This document shows, one piece after another, positions 13,901 to 23,379 of a DNA stretch of 64,000 bases (within the stretch, counting starts at the first letter, position 1; every line of letters begins with the position of its first letter). The notes under the pieces are model-generated. The model made no database searches. It had not been told where the DNA came from and saw only the letters and a program-made list of their open reading frames with translations. Source of the stretch: Synanceia verrucosa. Taxonomy: Eukaryota; Chordata; Actinopteri; Perciformes; Synanceiidae. The stretch spans positions 12,560,001 through 12,624,000 of the forward strand of contig CM056561.1 in NCBI GenBank assembly GCA_029721515.1. Reading direction: 5' to 3'. The position numbers were made by a program, and so were the translations under genes.

Positions 13901-14282
13901 ATTCAACGTGTATTGAAACTCTTCTAGAGAGGTTCATGATTACTTTGGAGGATGTAGTTTGTGGTCCTATTGAACTACATTGTGTTACAGAGAGAGGTAT
14001 TTGTGTTATTTAGTCTAGAGTAGACAATATAATAGAAACACCAAAAATTCTGTTAACTTAAGTTACTTACTTAAGCTAAGCACTAAGTGAGGGCAAGTTG
14101 ATTTTAACAAAATGAAGAGAAAGAGTGAAAATGTAAAATATAAAATAATCAGCATTTTAAGAAATATAGACATATGTATAATTACCTTTCAGAAGGGCTA
14201 TTGAGAGCTGATCTGTGTTCAAGTTACTGACATATTTCCCCAGGTATGTGTTTAGCACCCAAGCAACAAGGCCCTCCAACAT
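1..14282 (-). CDS. vps13d: vps13d, 5' part (18 coding exons, runs off the left edge)
   Basis: VPS13D is a very large bridge-like lipid-transfer protein that moves phospholipids between membranes at organelle contacts (mitochondria, peroxisomes, ER) and is needed for mitochondrial shape and clearance. Seen here: 18 exons with GT-AG borders join in one frame without a stop for 4,119 nt, 1,373 codons. Human VPS13D is about 4,388 residues, so roughly the first third is present. The start is MLEGLVAWVLNTYLGKYV, the chorein N-terminus of VPS13 proteins, which caps the lipid-binding groove. Other landmarks are QYLQSWFPGWGGWYG near residues 432-445 and IYNPQAIKKV near 620. The UBA and C-terminal domains lie outside the window. 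Introns over 300 bp at 2352-3039, 3208-3992, 5513-6431, 11844-12365, 12447-12855, 13047-13719 and 13798-14185 show only AT-rich DNA and simple repeats; mobile elements sit in the introns at 4293-5329, 7627-9455 and 10008-11726. Confidence 0.95.
1997..2129 (-). CDS. vps13d: vps13d coding exon 17
   Basis: 133 nt, entering in phase 0 and leaving with one extra base. It encodes ENGKRWTMKLDICAPQVIFP and on through the strongly conserved VVVDLGRILLTNSQ. Acceptor TTTGTAG, donor AAG|GTAAAA. Confidence 0.93.
2221..2351 (-). CDS. vps13d: vps13d coding exon 16
   Basis: 131 nt encoding GFGYQSELELRVAEAARRQY and KLKMQTKAEIRQTIDQLLVGEFI, a predicted helical stretch. Acceptor ATCCTCAG, donor ATT|GTGAGA. The exon closes in phase 0. 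Confidence 0.93.
3040..3207 (-). CDS. vps13d: vps13d coding exon 15
   Basis: 168 nt encoding PPVFEMIYEVNPVRCKFERR followed by NTSPLNIIYNPQAIKKV and EFFYKGRVHTSG. This block is almost invariant between fish and human VPS13D. Acceptor CATTACAG, donor CTCAG|GTAAGT. Confidence 0.94.
3993..4047 (-). CDS. vps13d: vps13d coding exon 14 (short, variable linker)
   Basis: 55 nt encoding DKVVVAMNQPSGQSCGTS. It was chosen because it has a good acceptor (GTTGTAG) and donor (CTG|GTAGGA), and is the only stretch between exons 13 and 15 that keeps both phases. It resembles the human linker poorly and is shorter, so this is the least certain exon of the model. Confidence 0.72.
4162..4292 (-). CDS. vps13d: vps13d coding exon 13
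   Basis: 131 nt encoding VKVIVESLPRSESSLLSVKL and GGLFLRDLTTQGTIFPVLVS. This closely matches the human stretch ending in GGLFLRDLATEGTMFP. Acceptor TTCCACAG, donor ACG|GTAATT, which closes in phase 0. Confidence 0.93.
4458..4650. mobile_element. Small CpG-rich MITE in vps13d intron 12
   Basis: About 193 bp with imperfect inverted ends: AATTTCTACTGGATGC on the left and, mirrored, AATTTCCACTGAATGC on the right, continuing into GCCGACGT/GCCGCTGATGT. The centre holds CAGCTGGAATTGCGAGATTC followed by CAGCTG. Its CpG content stands out from the AT-rich intron. No coding frame. Superfamily unassigned. Confidence 0.7.
4930..5060. repeat. Teleost interspersed repeat fragment in vps13d intron 12
   Basis: Contains ACTGGACTTGCTTGAGGTTG followed by the imperfect hairpin CTCATCCAAAGAAG/CCTCTTGGATGAG. 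It shares the first motif with the hairpin at 63548. Ends not resolved. Confidence 0.5.
5330..5512 (-). CDS. vps13d: vps13d coding exon 12 (NAGNAG acceptor)
   Basis: 183 nt encoding ETEDLFDPLEDSHTLNTFTR and RDHLFARLEFLLEKGGVTLF. The acceptor reads CAGCAG, so splicing at 5513 or 5510 would add or omit one alanine and both keep the frame. Donor TCAG|GTACAT. Confidence 0.92.
6432..6621 (-). CDS. vps13d: vps13d coding exon 11
   Basis: 190 nt encoding about residues 405-467, including the diagnostic VPS13D motif MIQYLQSWFPGWGGWYG, preceded by a serine/proline-rich linker. Acceptor CCTTCCAG, donor CTAG|GTGACA. Confidence 0.94.
6819..6920 (-). CDS. vps13d: vps13d coding exon 10
   Basis: 102 nt in phase 0 on both sides, encoding SELERVEEEQTLEELQSLRE and IVHDWFRKQEEIAE, a charged helix that corresponds to the human segment RIEEEQSFEELKILRELVHD. 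Donor GAG|GTAAGA. Confidence 0.93.
7169..7337 (-). CDS. vps13d: vps13d coding exon 9
   Basis: 169 nt encoding CRQWWMFAIQANLSEIREQR and FTRLKGVSLSPEEE, conserved in all VPS13D proteins. Acceptor TTTTGTAG. The codon at the junction with exon 8 is split 2+1. Donor GAG|GTACTG. Confidence 0.94.
7526..7626 (-). CDS. vps13d: vps13d coding exon 8
   Basis: 101 nt encoding VQYQQIMAFLKELDRREREM and YRKWRPKVPIS, matching the human MEFLKELERKER and FRKWKPKVAIS segments. Donor GGGAG|GTAAAT. Confidence 0.93.
8080..9331 (-). mobile_element. Tc1/mariner-like transposon, copy A1, in vps13d intron 7
   Basis: 1,252 bp including the TA target duplication at both ends. The terminal inverted repeats begin TACACTATATTGCCAAAAGT at 8080 and mirror this at 9331, extending through the GAGCGAATACTTTTGG block. 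It holds one transposase frame on the same strand as vps13d. A second, deleted copy of this family lies at 28022-29180. This family is common in teleosts; the family assignment is by recognition. Confidence 0.95.
8164..9252 (-). pseudogene. Tc1-like DD34E transposase with one internal stop
   Basis: Cut-and-paste transposase read as 276 residues, a stop at 8422-8424, then 85 residues in the same frame. The N-terminal half has the paired helix-turn-helix (SQELSEFHRGTVIGC, IPQSTVSCIIRTW) and a GRPRK linker. The catalytic triad is visible: D173 in LWSDKSRF, D264 in FQHDGAPLHK and E in LNPMEHLWDEL, with 34 residues between the second and third. The stop falls just before MTESGVDELDWPAQSPDLNP and separates the last glutamate from the rest. 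This copy is therefore unlikely to be active, although it is otherwise intact. Confidence 0.9.
9456..9626 (-). CDS. vps13d: vps13d coding exon 7
   Basis: 171 nt in phase 0 on both sides, encoding HEHQYIFEPVCASVLLRRNT and KEPLRSRHTPRI, matching human YVLEPVFASALLKRN and KPLRSRHSPRI. Acceptor TTTACAG, donor CAG|GTACTG. Confidence 0.94.
9903..10007 (-). CDS. vps13d: vps13d coding exon 6
   Basis: 105 nt in phase 0, encoding VQKLLRQKQLEIKDFSVYWD and EMLGKLPTNQIQ. Acceptor GTTTACAG, donor CAG|GTCAGA. Confidence 0.93.
10187..10292. repeat. Probable hAT-like repeat fragment in vps13d intron 5
   Basis: A short stretch built from TATCGG steps (CATATCGGTATCGG, ATATCGGACATTGG) ending GCATCCCTAAT, which resembles the end of a common teleost MITE. 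No second terminus or target duplication was found. The assignment rests on recognition only. Confidence 0.4.
10566..10952 (-). mobile_element. tRNA-derived SINE with 13-bp target-site duplications
   Basis: The element spans 10579-10939 and is flanked by perfect 13-bp direct repeats (ATATGTTATAACA at 10566-10578 and 10940-10952). Read on the minus strand it begins GGGGCGGCACGGTGGTGTAG, has an A-box-like TAGTGGTTAGCAC, and a B box GGGTTCGAATCC at about 10860-10872, the pol III promoter layout of tRNA-derived SINEs. It ends with a body carrying the AACATGCATG-type and GATAAGCGGTAGA blocks and a TGGATG tail. Related copies lie at 46996-47343 and 48890-49247, and a tail fragment at about 23990-24020. 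Confidence 0.9.
11611..11630. repeat. Short GAAA microsatellite in vps13d intron 5
   Basis: Five GAAA-type units in a row, about 100 bp downstream (intron side) of exon 5. Nothing else is visible here. Confidence 0.8.
11727..11843 (-). CDS. vps13d: vps13d coding exon 5
   Basis: 117 nt in phase 0, encoding LKIQDVHLRFEDDVSNPEKP and FSFGVCINNVSAQNPSKET, matching human LKIQDVHLRFEDGVTNPSHP. Acceptor TGTGTAG, donor ACG|GTGAGT. Confidence 0.94.
12366..12446 (-). CDS. vps13d: vps13d coding exon 4
   Basis: 81 nt encoding SECEQRGESYWYSVTASVVT and RIVENIE. The human stretch is almost identical (GESYWYSVTASVVTRIVENI). Acceptor CCTTCAG, donor GAG|GTAAGC. Confidence 0.95.
12856..13046 (-). CDS. vps13d: vps13d coding exon 3
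   Basis: 191 nt encoding FIGKITLQIPFYRPHSDPWV and a glutamate-rich run ending ERKTRLLKALEDKFK, part of the chorein region. Acceptor TTCACTAG. The donor was placed at AAA|GTAGGT because it keeps the phase with exon 4. Confidence 0.94.
13720..13797 (-). CDS. vps13d: vps13d coding exon 2
   Basis: 78 nt encoding AVELENLPLRKDALKEFDLP and FEVKA, the second strand-helix unit of the chorein domain. The acceptor CAG at 13798-13800 and donor CAG|GTGAGA give the split glycine codons expected for VPS13D. Confidence 0.95.
14186..14282 (-). CDS. vps13d: vps13d coding exon 1 with start codon
   Basis: 97 nt: ATG at 14282, then LEGLVAWVLNTYLGKYVSNL and NTDQLSIALLK. This N-terminus is diagnostic for VPS13D. 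A splice acceptor (GTGTAG at 14342-14344) 59 nt upstream of the ATG suggests the exon starts at 14341 and that transcription begins in a separate non-coding exon. Confidence 0.96.
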
Positions 14283-14929
14283 CCTGGTGGCTCAGGGATG
14301 ATGAGATGTGCGATGACAAGTAACGATTGAAATCGTGGCCCCTACACAGGAGGTGTTAAATATCTAATAAACACAGGAAAGATGTTTTATTAATCTGTGG
14401 AGATATAATCACGATGATGTCTTCATTAGGCTGCAGGTCTCCTGTGTGCGTAAGGTTTAAAATTAAACATTCAAAAGTTACTTTTTTTCTTAGCCACAAG
14501 CATACAAACTAAATTGACTTTAACGAGTTAGTATAGTAAACTGTCCTGTATAGTTAAAACCTCAAGTTTACACTGCTGCCACTCATTATCACCATTACCT
14601 TATTCAGAATGAGAGTATTGTGATTCCTGCTGATTGGGCATACCAAAGACGGCTCCATTCTTAACTGCTGTTCTTCTTAATTATATGAGGTATGTCGCTA
14701 ACTTTATTTGACAGCATTTGGCGGCAATAATAACAGTATTACTGTTAGTCACAGAATTCCAGGAGTGACCGTATCTGATTGTAGACGATGGCTTACCGAG
14801 GACAGCCGTCACTTATCCGACGTTGGCAGAGTGACATAACTCAACTAAAGTTAGCATCGAAGTAGCAGCATCCTGGCATGACCTTACTCCCGCAACCACA
14901 AATACTGGCAGTATTAACTTACAGACTGA

Positions 14930-15480
14930 CTTACCGTCAAAGGCGAGGGATGCAGCACTTCATCGACCCTGCTTTGCTGAGTCCATGTCTGCCAAACAAC
15001 ACTGTCAGTAGGTGGTCATGTCTTGTCAAACAACTAAGGACAGGGCAGCAGTGACAGGTCTGCGTTACCTGAACTGTAAAACGCGGGCTGTCAGGTTCCG
15101 ACATTCACCAAAAATGAACGGATTTATTGAAAAACGGTCAACATCGACACACAACCCAACAGCGCAAAGCTCGGCGTGGTTGTGGTGACGGACAGGACAA
15201 GGTTGTGATCCTACTAAGCTAGCCACTTTGCTAAAACTAGCTTGCGAAGGTTGTGTAACGTCACTCACAGCCAAATGTAGACAGCTGGCGGTAATTCGGA
15301 CTCAGAGACAATATTAAACGCATGTGCGCCCATTGAAAACACACTTAATCCTTCAAGAATAAAGTATGTTTGTTGTATTTTGAGACTTCACAGTTGTGGG
15401 TCGCTTCATCGTAAGTAGACTCACTTCACTTCCTAGTCGCGCTGAACATCCAACACGTACTTCCGGTCATGTGACGAAAA
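14930..15480 (-). promoter_or_regulatory. vps13d: Putative vps13d promoter and non-coding first exon
   Basis: A CpG-rich stretch upstream of the coding exons, in contrast with the AT-rich introns. Two minus-strand donors, ACG|GTAAGT ending at 14935 and CAG|GTAACG ending at 15069, could close a non-coding first exon that splices to 14341. Possible factor sites are a CRE-like ACGTCAC near 15258, an ETS core ACTTCCGG at 15459-15466 and GTCATGTGAC at 15466-15475. The extent of the promoter is inferred from composition and splice signals; no start site was seen directly. Confidence 0.5.
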
Positions 15481-15948
15481 CAAACGGTCATCTGGCAAAT
15501 CAAATGAAGCGAAAGCGGTGCTTTTTGCATCGAACTGCGAATTTAAACTGTGCATACTACACGTTGTGTTACAATATAAAAGCTACATTTGGTCGGTTGA
15601 AAACTGTCTTTTATTTCCAAATCTTAAACTAGATGATGATCCACTTGAGATACTTATCCTACGGTTGAAACGACATTTGTTTTCTTCCTAATAGCAGTGC
15701 GCATAAATTGCAATCCCACCCAATTATCGTGAGGTAGAAGCGTAGTTATCCATTTGGAAGTTATCATCTGAATGATCAGGCACGGTGCAAAAGACTGGAC
15801 TGAAACTATCACACAACACAACATGAGCACTTCCGTCAGGTAGATTACAATGTCATTTCTTCCGCAGCGGGGCGCTGTTCTACCTTAGATGCAAAATTTA
15901 GGCTACACAAAGGCTATATAATAACAGGCCTACAGTAAAAGAACGACA
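15481..15948. other. Intergenic, no gene recognised
   Basis: Moderately CpG-containing DNA next to the vps13d promoter. A short plus-strand frame at 15396-15632 has no recognisable protein. Nothing else is supported. Confidence 0.5.
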
Positions 15949-17556
15949 TACAGTCATGGAAAAAATTATTAGACCACCCTTGTTTTCTTCAATTTCTTGT
16001 TAGTTTTAATGCCTGGCTCAACTAAAGGTACATTTGTTTGGACAATTATAATGATAACAACAAAAATAGCTCATGAGAGTTTAATTTAAGAACTAAGGAT
16101 TATTCATTTTCCATGGTTTTCTTGATAATAACCAAAATTACTTAAATTCTTACAACAATAGCTATGGCATTGTACCGCCAAAAACACTACTTTTAAGCAT
16201 TCCATGTTTTCTTTTCTGTTTGCTTTAAACACATGATACACACAAGAGTTAATACTTGATTGCATAACCATTGTTTTTGATGACTGCAGCCATGCGTCTT
16301 GGCATGCTCTCCACCAGCTTCTGACATTGTTCTGCTGTCACAGCAGCCCATTCCTGTTGGACAAATTCAAACAAATTTTCTTTGTTTTTGGGCTTGTGGT
16401 TCTCCATTTTGAGTTTGATGATTTTCCACAGGTTTTCAATTGGATTAAGATCTGGTGATTGAGCAGGCCAAGGCATGGTGCGAATGTTGTGGTTCTCCAT
16501 CCAGGCTTTAACTGACCTTGCCGTGTGGCAAGGGGCATTGTCTTGTTGGAAAATCCAGTCATTCGAGGCAGGAAAGAGTTTTCCAGCTGATGGAAGAAGA
16601 CTGTTTTCAAGGGTAGTCCTGTACTTGACCTGATTCATTCGGCCTTCACACAATTGCATTTGCCCTGTTCCACTCAGACTGAAACAGCCCCAGATCATGA
16701 CTGATCCACCCCCATGTTTTACTGTAGGGGCAAGACAGTCTGGGTTGTAAGCTTCTCCAGGCTTCCTCCTAACCAGTTGGCTGGAGTGGGCATCAATTCA
16801 AAATTGGATTCATCACTGAAGAGAACCTTAGCCCAATCATCAATAGTCCAATCCTTGTGGTCTCGAGCAAAGAGTAACCGGGCCTTCCTCTGCCTTTCAT
16901 TGATGAAGGGCTTCTTGCGTGCTCTGTGTGACTTCAAACCAGCTTCAACAAGTCGGTTTCGAACTGTCCTTGCCGAGCAAGTCACATTTCTCGACAGTGC
17001 CCACTCATTTTTAAGGTCCCTGGAGGTCTGACGACGATTCCTGACACAGGAACGGATGAGTGCACGGTCATCTCGTGGGGTAGAAAGACGTTTCCTGCCA
17101 CGGCCAGGTAGCAATTTGGTAGTGCCATGTTCAGCTTGTTTTTTTTTGTTGGAATGAACGGCTGTCTTGGAGATCTTCAGTTTTTTCGCTACCTGTCTCT
17201 CACTCATGCCAATTTCCAGCAGTGCCAAGATGGCTGCCTTTGTTGCTTCACATAATTCTTTTGTTTTAGGCATTATGTGAGAGCTGACAACTTCTGAGTT
17301 GTGCTACGGCTTGAATGTAAGCAGGAAACCACTCTAGGCCTTTGCATGTGCAGTGCTGCTTGTGACATGAAATGGCCTCTTATATACCCTGGGAATCAAT
17401 TAAGCTTAAGAATGTCAAATAGGACATAAAGTATTATGTGACCAGCTGCATTTTTTGTTGTGTTCATTGTATTATACGTTTAGTGGTACCAGATATTAGA
17501 ATGAACAAGAAATTGAAGAAAACAAGGGTGGTCTAATAATTTTTTCCATGACTGTA
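15949..17556 (-). mobile_element. Tc1-like transposon, copy B1
   Basis: 1,608 bp with TA target duplications and inverted repeats of about 50 bp beginning TACAGTCATGGAAAAAATTA and continuing ATTAGACCACCC. The transposase lies on the minus strand. A partner of 1,609 bp in the opposite orientation lies at 30710-32318, and the two are almost alike throughout. Confidence 0.95.
16249..17273 (-). pseudogene. Tc1-like DD34E transposase, copy B1, one frameshift
   Basis: The N-terminal part runs from ATG at 17273 for about 166 residues with helix-turn-helix motifs (MSERQVAKKLKISKTAVH, GRGRKRLSTPRDDRA) and catalytic D154 in LFSDESNFEL. A 4-nt deletion relative to copy B2 near 16771-16780 then shifts the frame. 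The rest is open in another frame (16249-16698) with D in FQQDNAPCHTARS and E in LNPIENLWKII, spaced 34 residues apart. Catalytic residues and both ends are intact, so a single indel is the visible defect. Confidence 0.9.
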
Positions 17557-20500
17557 TATATCTTTTTGATTTCCAGTGTTTGCTGAGCAGGAATATTTAT
17601 GACCCCATGAATCAAAAGGCTTATTCAAGTCAACTGGTGGGGACGATAGCCAACTGTAACCCTACCTGTTTTGATTACAGACTGAATTATTCCATCTTTC
17701 TTTCCACCTGTCTCCATGAATACCATAAAGGCCCAGAAAATTTGAATGGGTGATTTAGACTGTGCGTAAACAAATGAAAGAAGAATTCCTTCAGCAGAAA
17801 ATAATGACTTTGAAGCACACTTCATGAAATATTAAATGAAGTGGACTCACAGAAAAGGTGGTGAGGTGGCTGAAGAAATAATCAAAAGAGTAGCTTATCT
17901 TAATGTACAATGGGCTTCATTCATAAATGTTTTGCCATTTTGTTCTTTAGTTTGCTGCAATAAAATAGACATATAAGAAACTTAGAAAACTTTAATGTTC
18001 CCAAGGGACAATGTGTAGTACAGCAGTAAACATAGTAGACACAAATAAAACACAACAACAAGAGTCCATGATCATGAGCAATCAATAAATAGATGTATTT
18101 TGCGCATCCCAGTCTGAGTTAACATAAGATACTCACTCTACAGTGCACATCACCCTATCACAGCATGTTAAATTTGGTCAGATTCAGAAGCAGGCACAGA
18201 TTTCTAATCTTAATGCATTGTTCTTAAATTGGACATGCATCACTGGCAATATGCGAAATAATCCGGCAATTAGTCATCCAGGTTCCTAATTTTTCTAGTT
18301 GGTAAAATCACAGTATAGTCAGTGGTGACGGACAGGGTGTAGTCGTGGACATCCTTTCCCCTGAAGTCCAGTCTAGTCCAGCTTCAGCTTTAGGCGGTGC
18401 CTTGACTTCTGTGATATCTGCTGGTCAGCAGTGCCTCCATCAGTATATCAGAAGGGGAAGATGAGAAGAAGGCTTCATCATAGCGTTGGTAGGAGAAGCC
18501 ATTTGACCTTGTTAAACTTGACAACACCAACATTCTAAATGGGACTCTTTCTTTTTTATGTTGCAGCTGACATAAAGTAAACACTGAACCATGAAAAACA
18601 ACTTATTATATATCAGTTTGTAATGTGTGACAGTTGTCTTAGTTTATGTTGTTTATGTTGTCACTGAGTTCCCTACGCTTCACCATTTTTGAGAATAGGA
18701 ATGAGGAATTTCAAACTGAATTCACATTTTTGTACTCAAATTTGAGCCATCACACTGGAATCCAGAAAAGTCCAAAATTAATCAGCAATAACATACAAGC
18801 AAAACATAAAACATAAACTAGTTTTTACGTTCAGGAATGCAAGAAAATTATTGTAATTTGCCATCTCAATCAAAAAAAGTTATGTGCTTTGCTATTTATC
18901 TGCTTTTCTGTAACACAGTAAATTGAAAATTCATGGATAACAACATTATATTTTAGCATTAAATACATTGCTTGCACATACTGGTGGGTTAACCATTACA
19001 TAAACAAACACAACAAAAAGCATTTTGGTAATTAAAACGACTGTTAATTTAGGGCAATGGTGGCAAACACCTTTCACTGGGTGGTCTAATAAATTTGTTA
19101 TGCCCTGTATAACAAATTATCAAACAAAATATGTATTATCATTAAACCGCATTTTTAAAGCTGCATATGTAATTAGTGTCCTGGCTTCATCTCTGCAGTT
19201 GATCTGCTAAATGCACTGACACCACTAATCCATTCAGACAACATAGTGTAATCTCTCTAACCATGTTGGGACAGGCACTTTATTTTAACAACTTTGCTGT
19301 TGTCTTTTTGAAACATTTATCATTACAAATGTTAGAATGAAAGAAAAGCACCACTTAGAAAACAGCTGGTGCCACATGGTGATCAACAACACAGGTTGGT
19401 TTCTGAGCAAAATGTGGTTTTGCACTGTACTTGACGGTAACTTGAAAGTGACATGATACAAAGTGACAGGGGACATCCTTCCAAATGATCTTGTCACAGA
19501 TAAACAGGTTTGTTTTTCAATGAAATCCCTGAAATAATCCTTTTTGACCTTCATTTTTCTCTGTATATTTCCGTTTTTTTGTTTGTAACTAACACCATTA
19601 CATGTTGCAAAGAGAAAGCAAAACATGACAATCACATTCTACCCCTCAGTAGTCTGACAGATGTGAATTATTCACTACACTACCACTAGCACAAATAAAC
19701 CCCCAAGCCCATTGGCTGGCTCTTATGTCACTTGCCCACATAATCCAGGGCAAGCCTACAGTGGAACAGGGGCCATCTGTTCCACCTCACAGATCACTAT
19801 CAGACATCCACATCTGGAGTAGCACCTGAAAGCAGTCTCGTTGCTTTCATTATAAATCATACACATAGGAGGAAACACAATCATTCAATAAAACACACAA
19901 TACAGGGTATTACACAATTTATCGTATAGCGTGTACATTTGGGTGTAAGGATGATACAAATGTAATTCATAATATGGCAACTTTGATAGAAATCGTGATA
20001 GTAGTCACTGAAAATTAAAAAAAAAGAATAATTAGATTTATCTTTCTTTACCCACTCTAGCAGTGTTGCTTTAGGGATGGCAATGTGAGTCAGTCCACCA
20101 CTTTGGTCCAGACAGATATCTCAAAAACTAGTGATGAGTGATGCTGCTGCCAAATTGTCAGAAGGGGGGAATGAGAACAAGCTGGGTGTCTTAAGCAAAC
20201 CAATGGTACGAGAAACCATACAGGGGTTTGACAACAAGTGTCTTTATGAAGAGGTGATACTAAAGTTGATCAAACTGTTTAATTCAGTGAAGTCACTTTA
20301 TTAATTGATTTGCAAGAAAAGGTACAAAAATGTTTAGTGCCCATACAATATACAGAATACAACATTACAACACAACAATCTCTGTTATATTACATTGCTA
20401 TTGCAAAAAATAATAAGCTATTGCACAAGGAACAGGAGTTTTTACTGTTATTGCTCATGGGGCGGCAATCGTGGTGAAAGTAAGAGCGAAATCAGTAAAC

Positions 20501-21227
20501 AAAGACATAATTTTTATCACCAAATTTTTCTTCCTTCTTACAGATCACATCAGAATTGGCAACTTTTTTTTATTATCAATGGCTGTTATTAAAATATGTT
20601 CTCCAAACTTATTGCCAGCTCCTATGATGAAGGTCTGAGATGGTGCAGGGATGATTTTCTAAAATCAACCAGTCTTTGTGGCATTTTATTGGAAAGAGTC
20701 GTCATTAGATTCAGACATTCTTTGACAAATTCATAAAAAACAAACTCGGAGACAGATTAACAATAATAACAGATATGAGTCTGCTTATTATGTTCCATGA
20801 GTTGGATGGGTGTATGAGTGCAAAGACATGTGTGATAATTATTTGCTTTAGGAAGTGAACTTTTGTTTTAACTGTACAAATGAGATTCCTCCCCAAGTAA
20901 AAATGCAAAGCCTACATTCAAGGTGGTGTATCCCATTTGAAACACACTTTTTAACTCAACATTAACATGCAAATGCACACAAAGAGAGGAAACATTTGCT
21001 TATTCCGGTTACTTTCAGTTTTTTTCCTAAATGAAAGGTATTTCAGTGGGCAAAGGAAGGAAGTCTTGAACAATGCAGTGCTTTGCTCCAAATAAATATG
21101 AATTACAGCAGGTGGTAAGTTTCAGCCTGAGTGTCACAGGACCAAGTATTGTATAGGAACTTAGTGGGGCTGTTGAACTCAAAAATCACAAAACACTTCT
21201 TAATGATTGTGTGTCTGAGGGAGCTGT
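17557..21227. other. Intergenic, no gene recognised
   Basis: About 3.7 kb of AT-rich DNA. I see no exon chain, RNA gene or clear transposon end. A minus-strand frame at 18390-18584 was examined and set aside. Confidence 0.5.
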
Positions 21228-23012
21228 GTGGACTGACGAATCCAGCCAGTTAGCTAAACTCCAAATATGTCTTAAAGATATAACAATTTCTTGTTGTTAA
21301 ATTCAGACAAAACTGAAGTTATTCTAATTGGCCCTGAAAATCTCAGAAATAAACTATCTAATGACTTATTTGCTCTTGATGGCTTTGCACCAGCCTCGAG
21401 CACCACTGTTAGGGATCTAGGGGTAATTTTGACCAAGATATGTCCTTCAACATCCACATGAAACAAACAGCTACAACTGCTTTTTTCCCTCTGCGTAACA
21501 TTGCAAAAATCAGGCATATTCTCTCCCAAAACGATGCAGAAAAATTAGTCCATGCATTTGTAACTTTGAGGCTGGACTATTGCATTTCCTTATTATCAGA
21601 CTGCCCTAATAAGTCTATCAAGACTCTTCAGCTGGTCCAGAACGCTGCAGCACGTGTTCTGACCAGAACCAGGAAAAGAGACCATATTTTTCCGGTGTTA
21701 GCCTCTCTGCACTGGCTCCCTGTAAAATCTAGAATAGAATTTAAAATCCTCCTACTCACCTACAAGGCACTGAATGGTCAGTCACCGTCTTATCTTAAAG
21801 AGCTAATAGTGCCTTATAATCCAGCTAGAACTCTGCGCTCTCAGAATGCAGGACTGTTAGAGGTTCTTAGGGTTTATAAAAGTAGAATGGGAGCTAGAGC
21901 TTTCAGTTATCAAGCTCCTCTTCTGTGGAACCAACGCCCTCTTTCAGTCCGGGAGGCAGACACCATCCCCTTATTCAAGAGTAGGCTTAAGACTTTCCTT
22001 TTTGATAGTGCTTATAGTTCAAGGTTGATCCAAGGCTGACTTAGGCTGCCTTGGATCAATCCTTACTTATGCTGCTATAGGTCTAGACTCTCAGGGGACT
22101 TCCTCTGACACACGGAGCTTCTCTTCTTCTTCATTTGGATGCCTCCATTAAGTCATTTTATTAACTCATCTTCTTCCCCGGAGTCCCTGTGCTCTCAGCT
22201 CCCAGATGTCCGTGAGCTGAGGCTACTTGGTGAGAGGGAGGTGGTGTCATCCAGGCTTCGTCTGTCGTGATAGTGGTGAGATGGAGAAGAGGCGATGCTG
22301 CTCAGGTTGTATCTGTTAGAGTAGTGGATAAAAGGATGTGTTTACTCTTCCTCCCTTTAACACATGCTGCAGATTAGTTTTGTGCCTTGTAGTCCCTGTG
22401 CGTTCTCATCTCACAGGTATCCATGGATCCAGTCTGGTGGAGTCGTGGTTGTGCAGACCAGTCAGGCTTCATCTTCTGGTGCTGAGTGACATGGTGGTGA
22501 CAAGGTCATCTTGCGGAGGCTTCTCCTGTTTGGTGTGGTGGAGTGGAAGACGTGCTGCCCAGGCTTCTTCTGGTTGGCGTGGTGGAGAGGAAGACGTGCT
22601 TCTCATCCATTGCTGATCGCTTGATGATGCTCTTCATCCCCTTGGACACTCTCACACAATTCTATATATATACACTGTATATTAGCTGTTGTTATATTGA
22701 GTTGGACATTTTCATACAATTTTATATGTCGTGTTAATGTGTTTTCATTGTTGTTATTCTGTACACATGGCATCTATTGCACGTCTGTCCATCCTGGAAG
22801 AGGGATCCCTCCTCTGTTGCTCTTCCTGAGGTTTCTTCCGTTTCTTTTTCCCTGTTAAAAGGGTTTTTTTGGGTTGTTTTTCCTTATTCGATGTGAGGGT
22901 AATTTGTAAAGGACAGAGAGTGTCATATCCTGTACAGATTGTAAAGCCCAATGGGACAAATTCATAATTTGTGATATTGGGCTATACAAATAAACTTGAA
23001 TTGACTTGACTT
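21228..23012 (+). mobile_element. L2-type LINE, 5'-truncated, 3' half
   Basis: The left part reads as the end of an L2-type reverse transcriptase polyprotein, with frame breaks near 21260-21440, then an open frame at 21440-22039 containing RNIAKIRHILSQNDAEKLVH, LQLVQNAAARVLTRTRK, LASLHWLPVKSRIEFKILLL and FKSRLKTFLF. A 3' UTR of about 950 bp follows. It holds a short minisatellite (about 22530-22610) and ends in the block GGGCTATACAAATAAACTTG with a TTGAC-repeat tail. The same 3' block recurs at 58165-58280 and 62928-63057 on the other strand. Confidence 0.88.
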
Positions 23013-23379
23013 GACACCAAACATGGGGAAAGGAGCTTAATGTAACACCCAAGAGTATGAGAACCTCATGGTCAGAGCTCATATCCCCTCTTCCATTACC
23101 ATAAATTTGATGGAGACTTTTCTCATCTGTCTAAAGTGCAAATTTGACAGGTAGTCATATGTATTGACCTTTTTCTTGCTGGAAAAACAGGATTTGGTAC
23201 ATTATAGGGTAGGAAATGAATATAAATCTTAGACAATTATCAAACTGGAAAAAGAACATGGTTGCATTACCACTCTGTTAGGGGCATAAAGCATAAAGCC
23301 CTTGTGCAGTAACTGTTATCTTCTACCTTTGTGATCAACATAACCATTTGAAAGGTCAAATATTATTCTTAAAGTAACC

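Noticed and set aside
15396..15632. A plus-strand frame of 78 codons next to the vps13d promoter, possibly a divergent gene.
   Set aside because: Composition is that of a CpG-rich promoter flank, and no domain, signal or homologous motif is visible.
18390..18584. A minus-strand frame with NGFSYQRYDEAFFSSSPSDI, which looks protein-like and could be a lone exon.
   Set aside because: No convincing acceptor, no partner exons and no recognised family; the first third of the frame looks like intron sequence.
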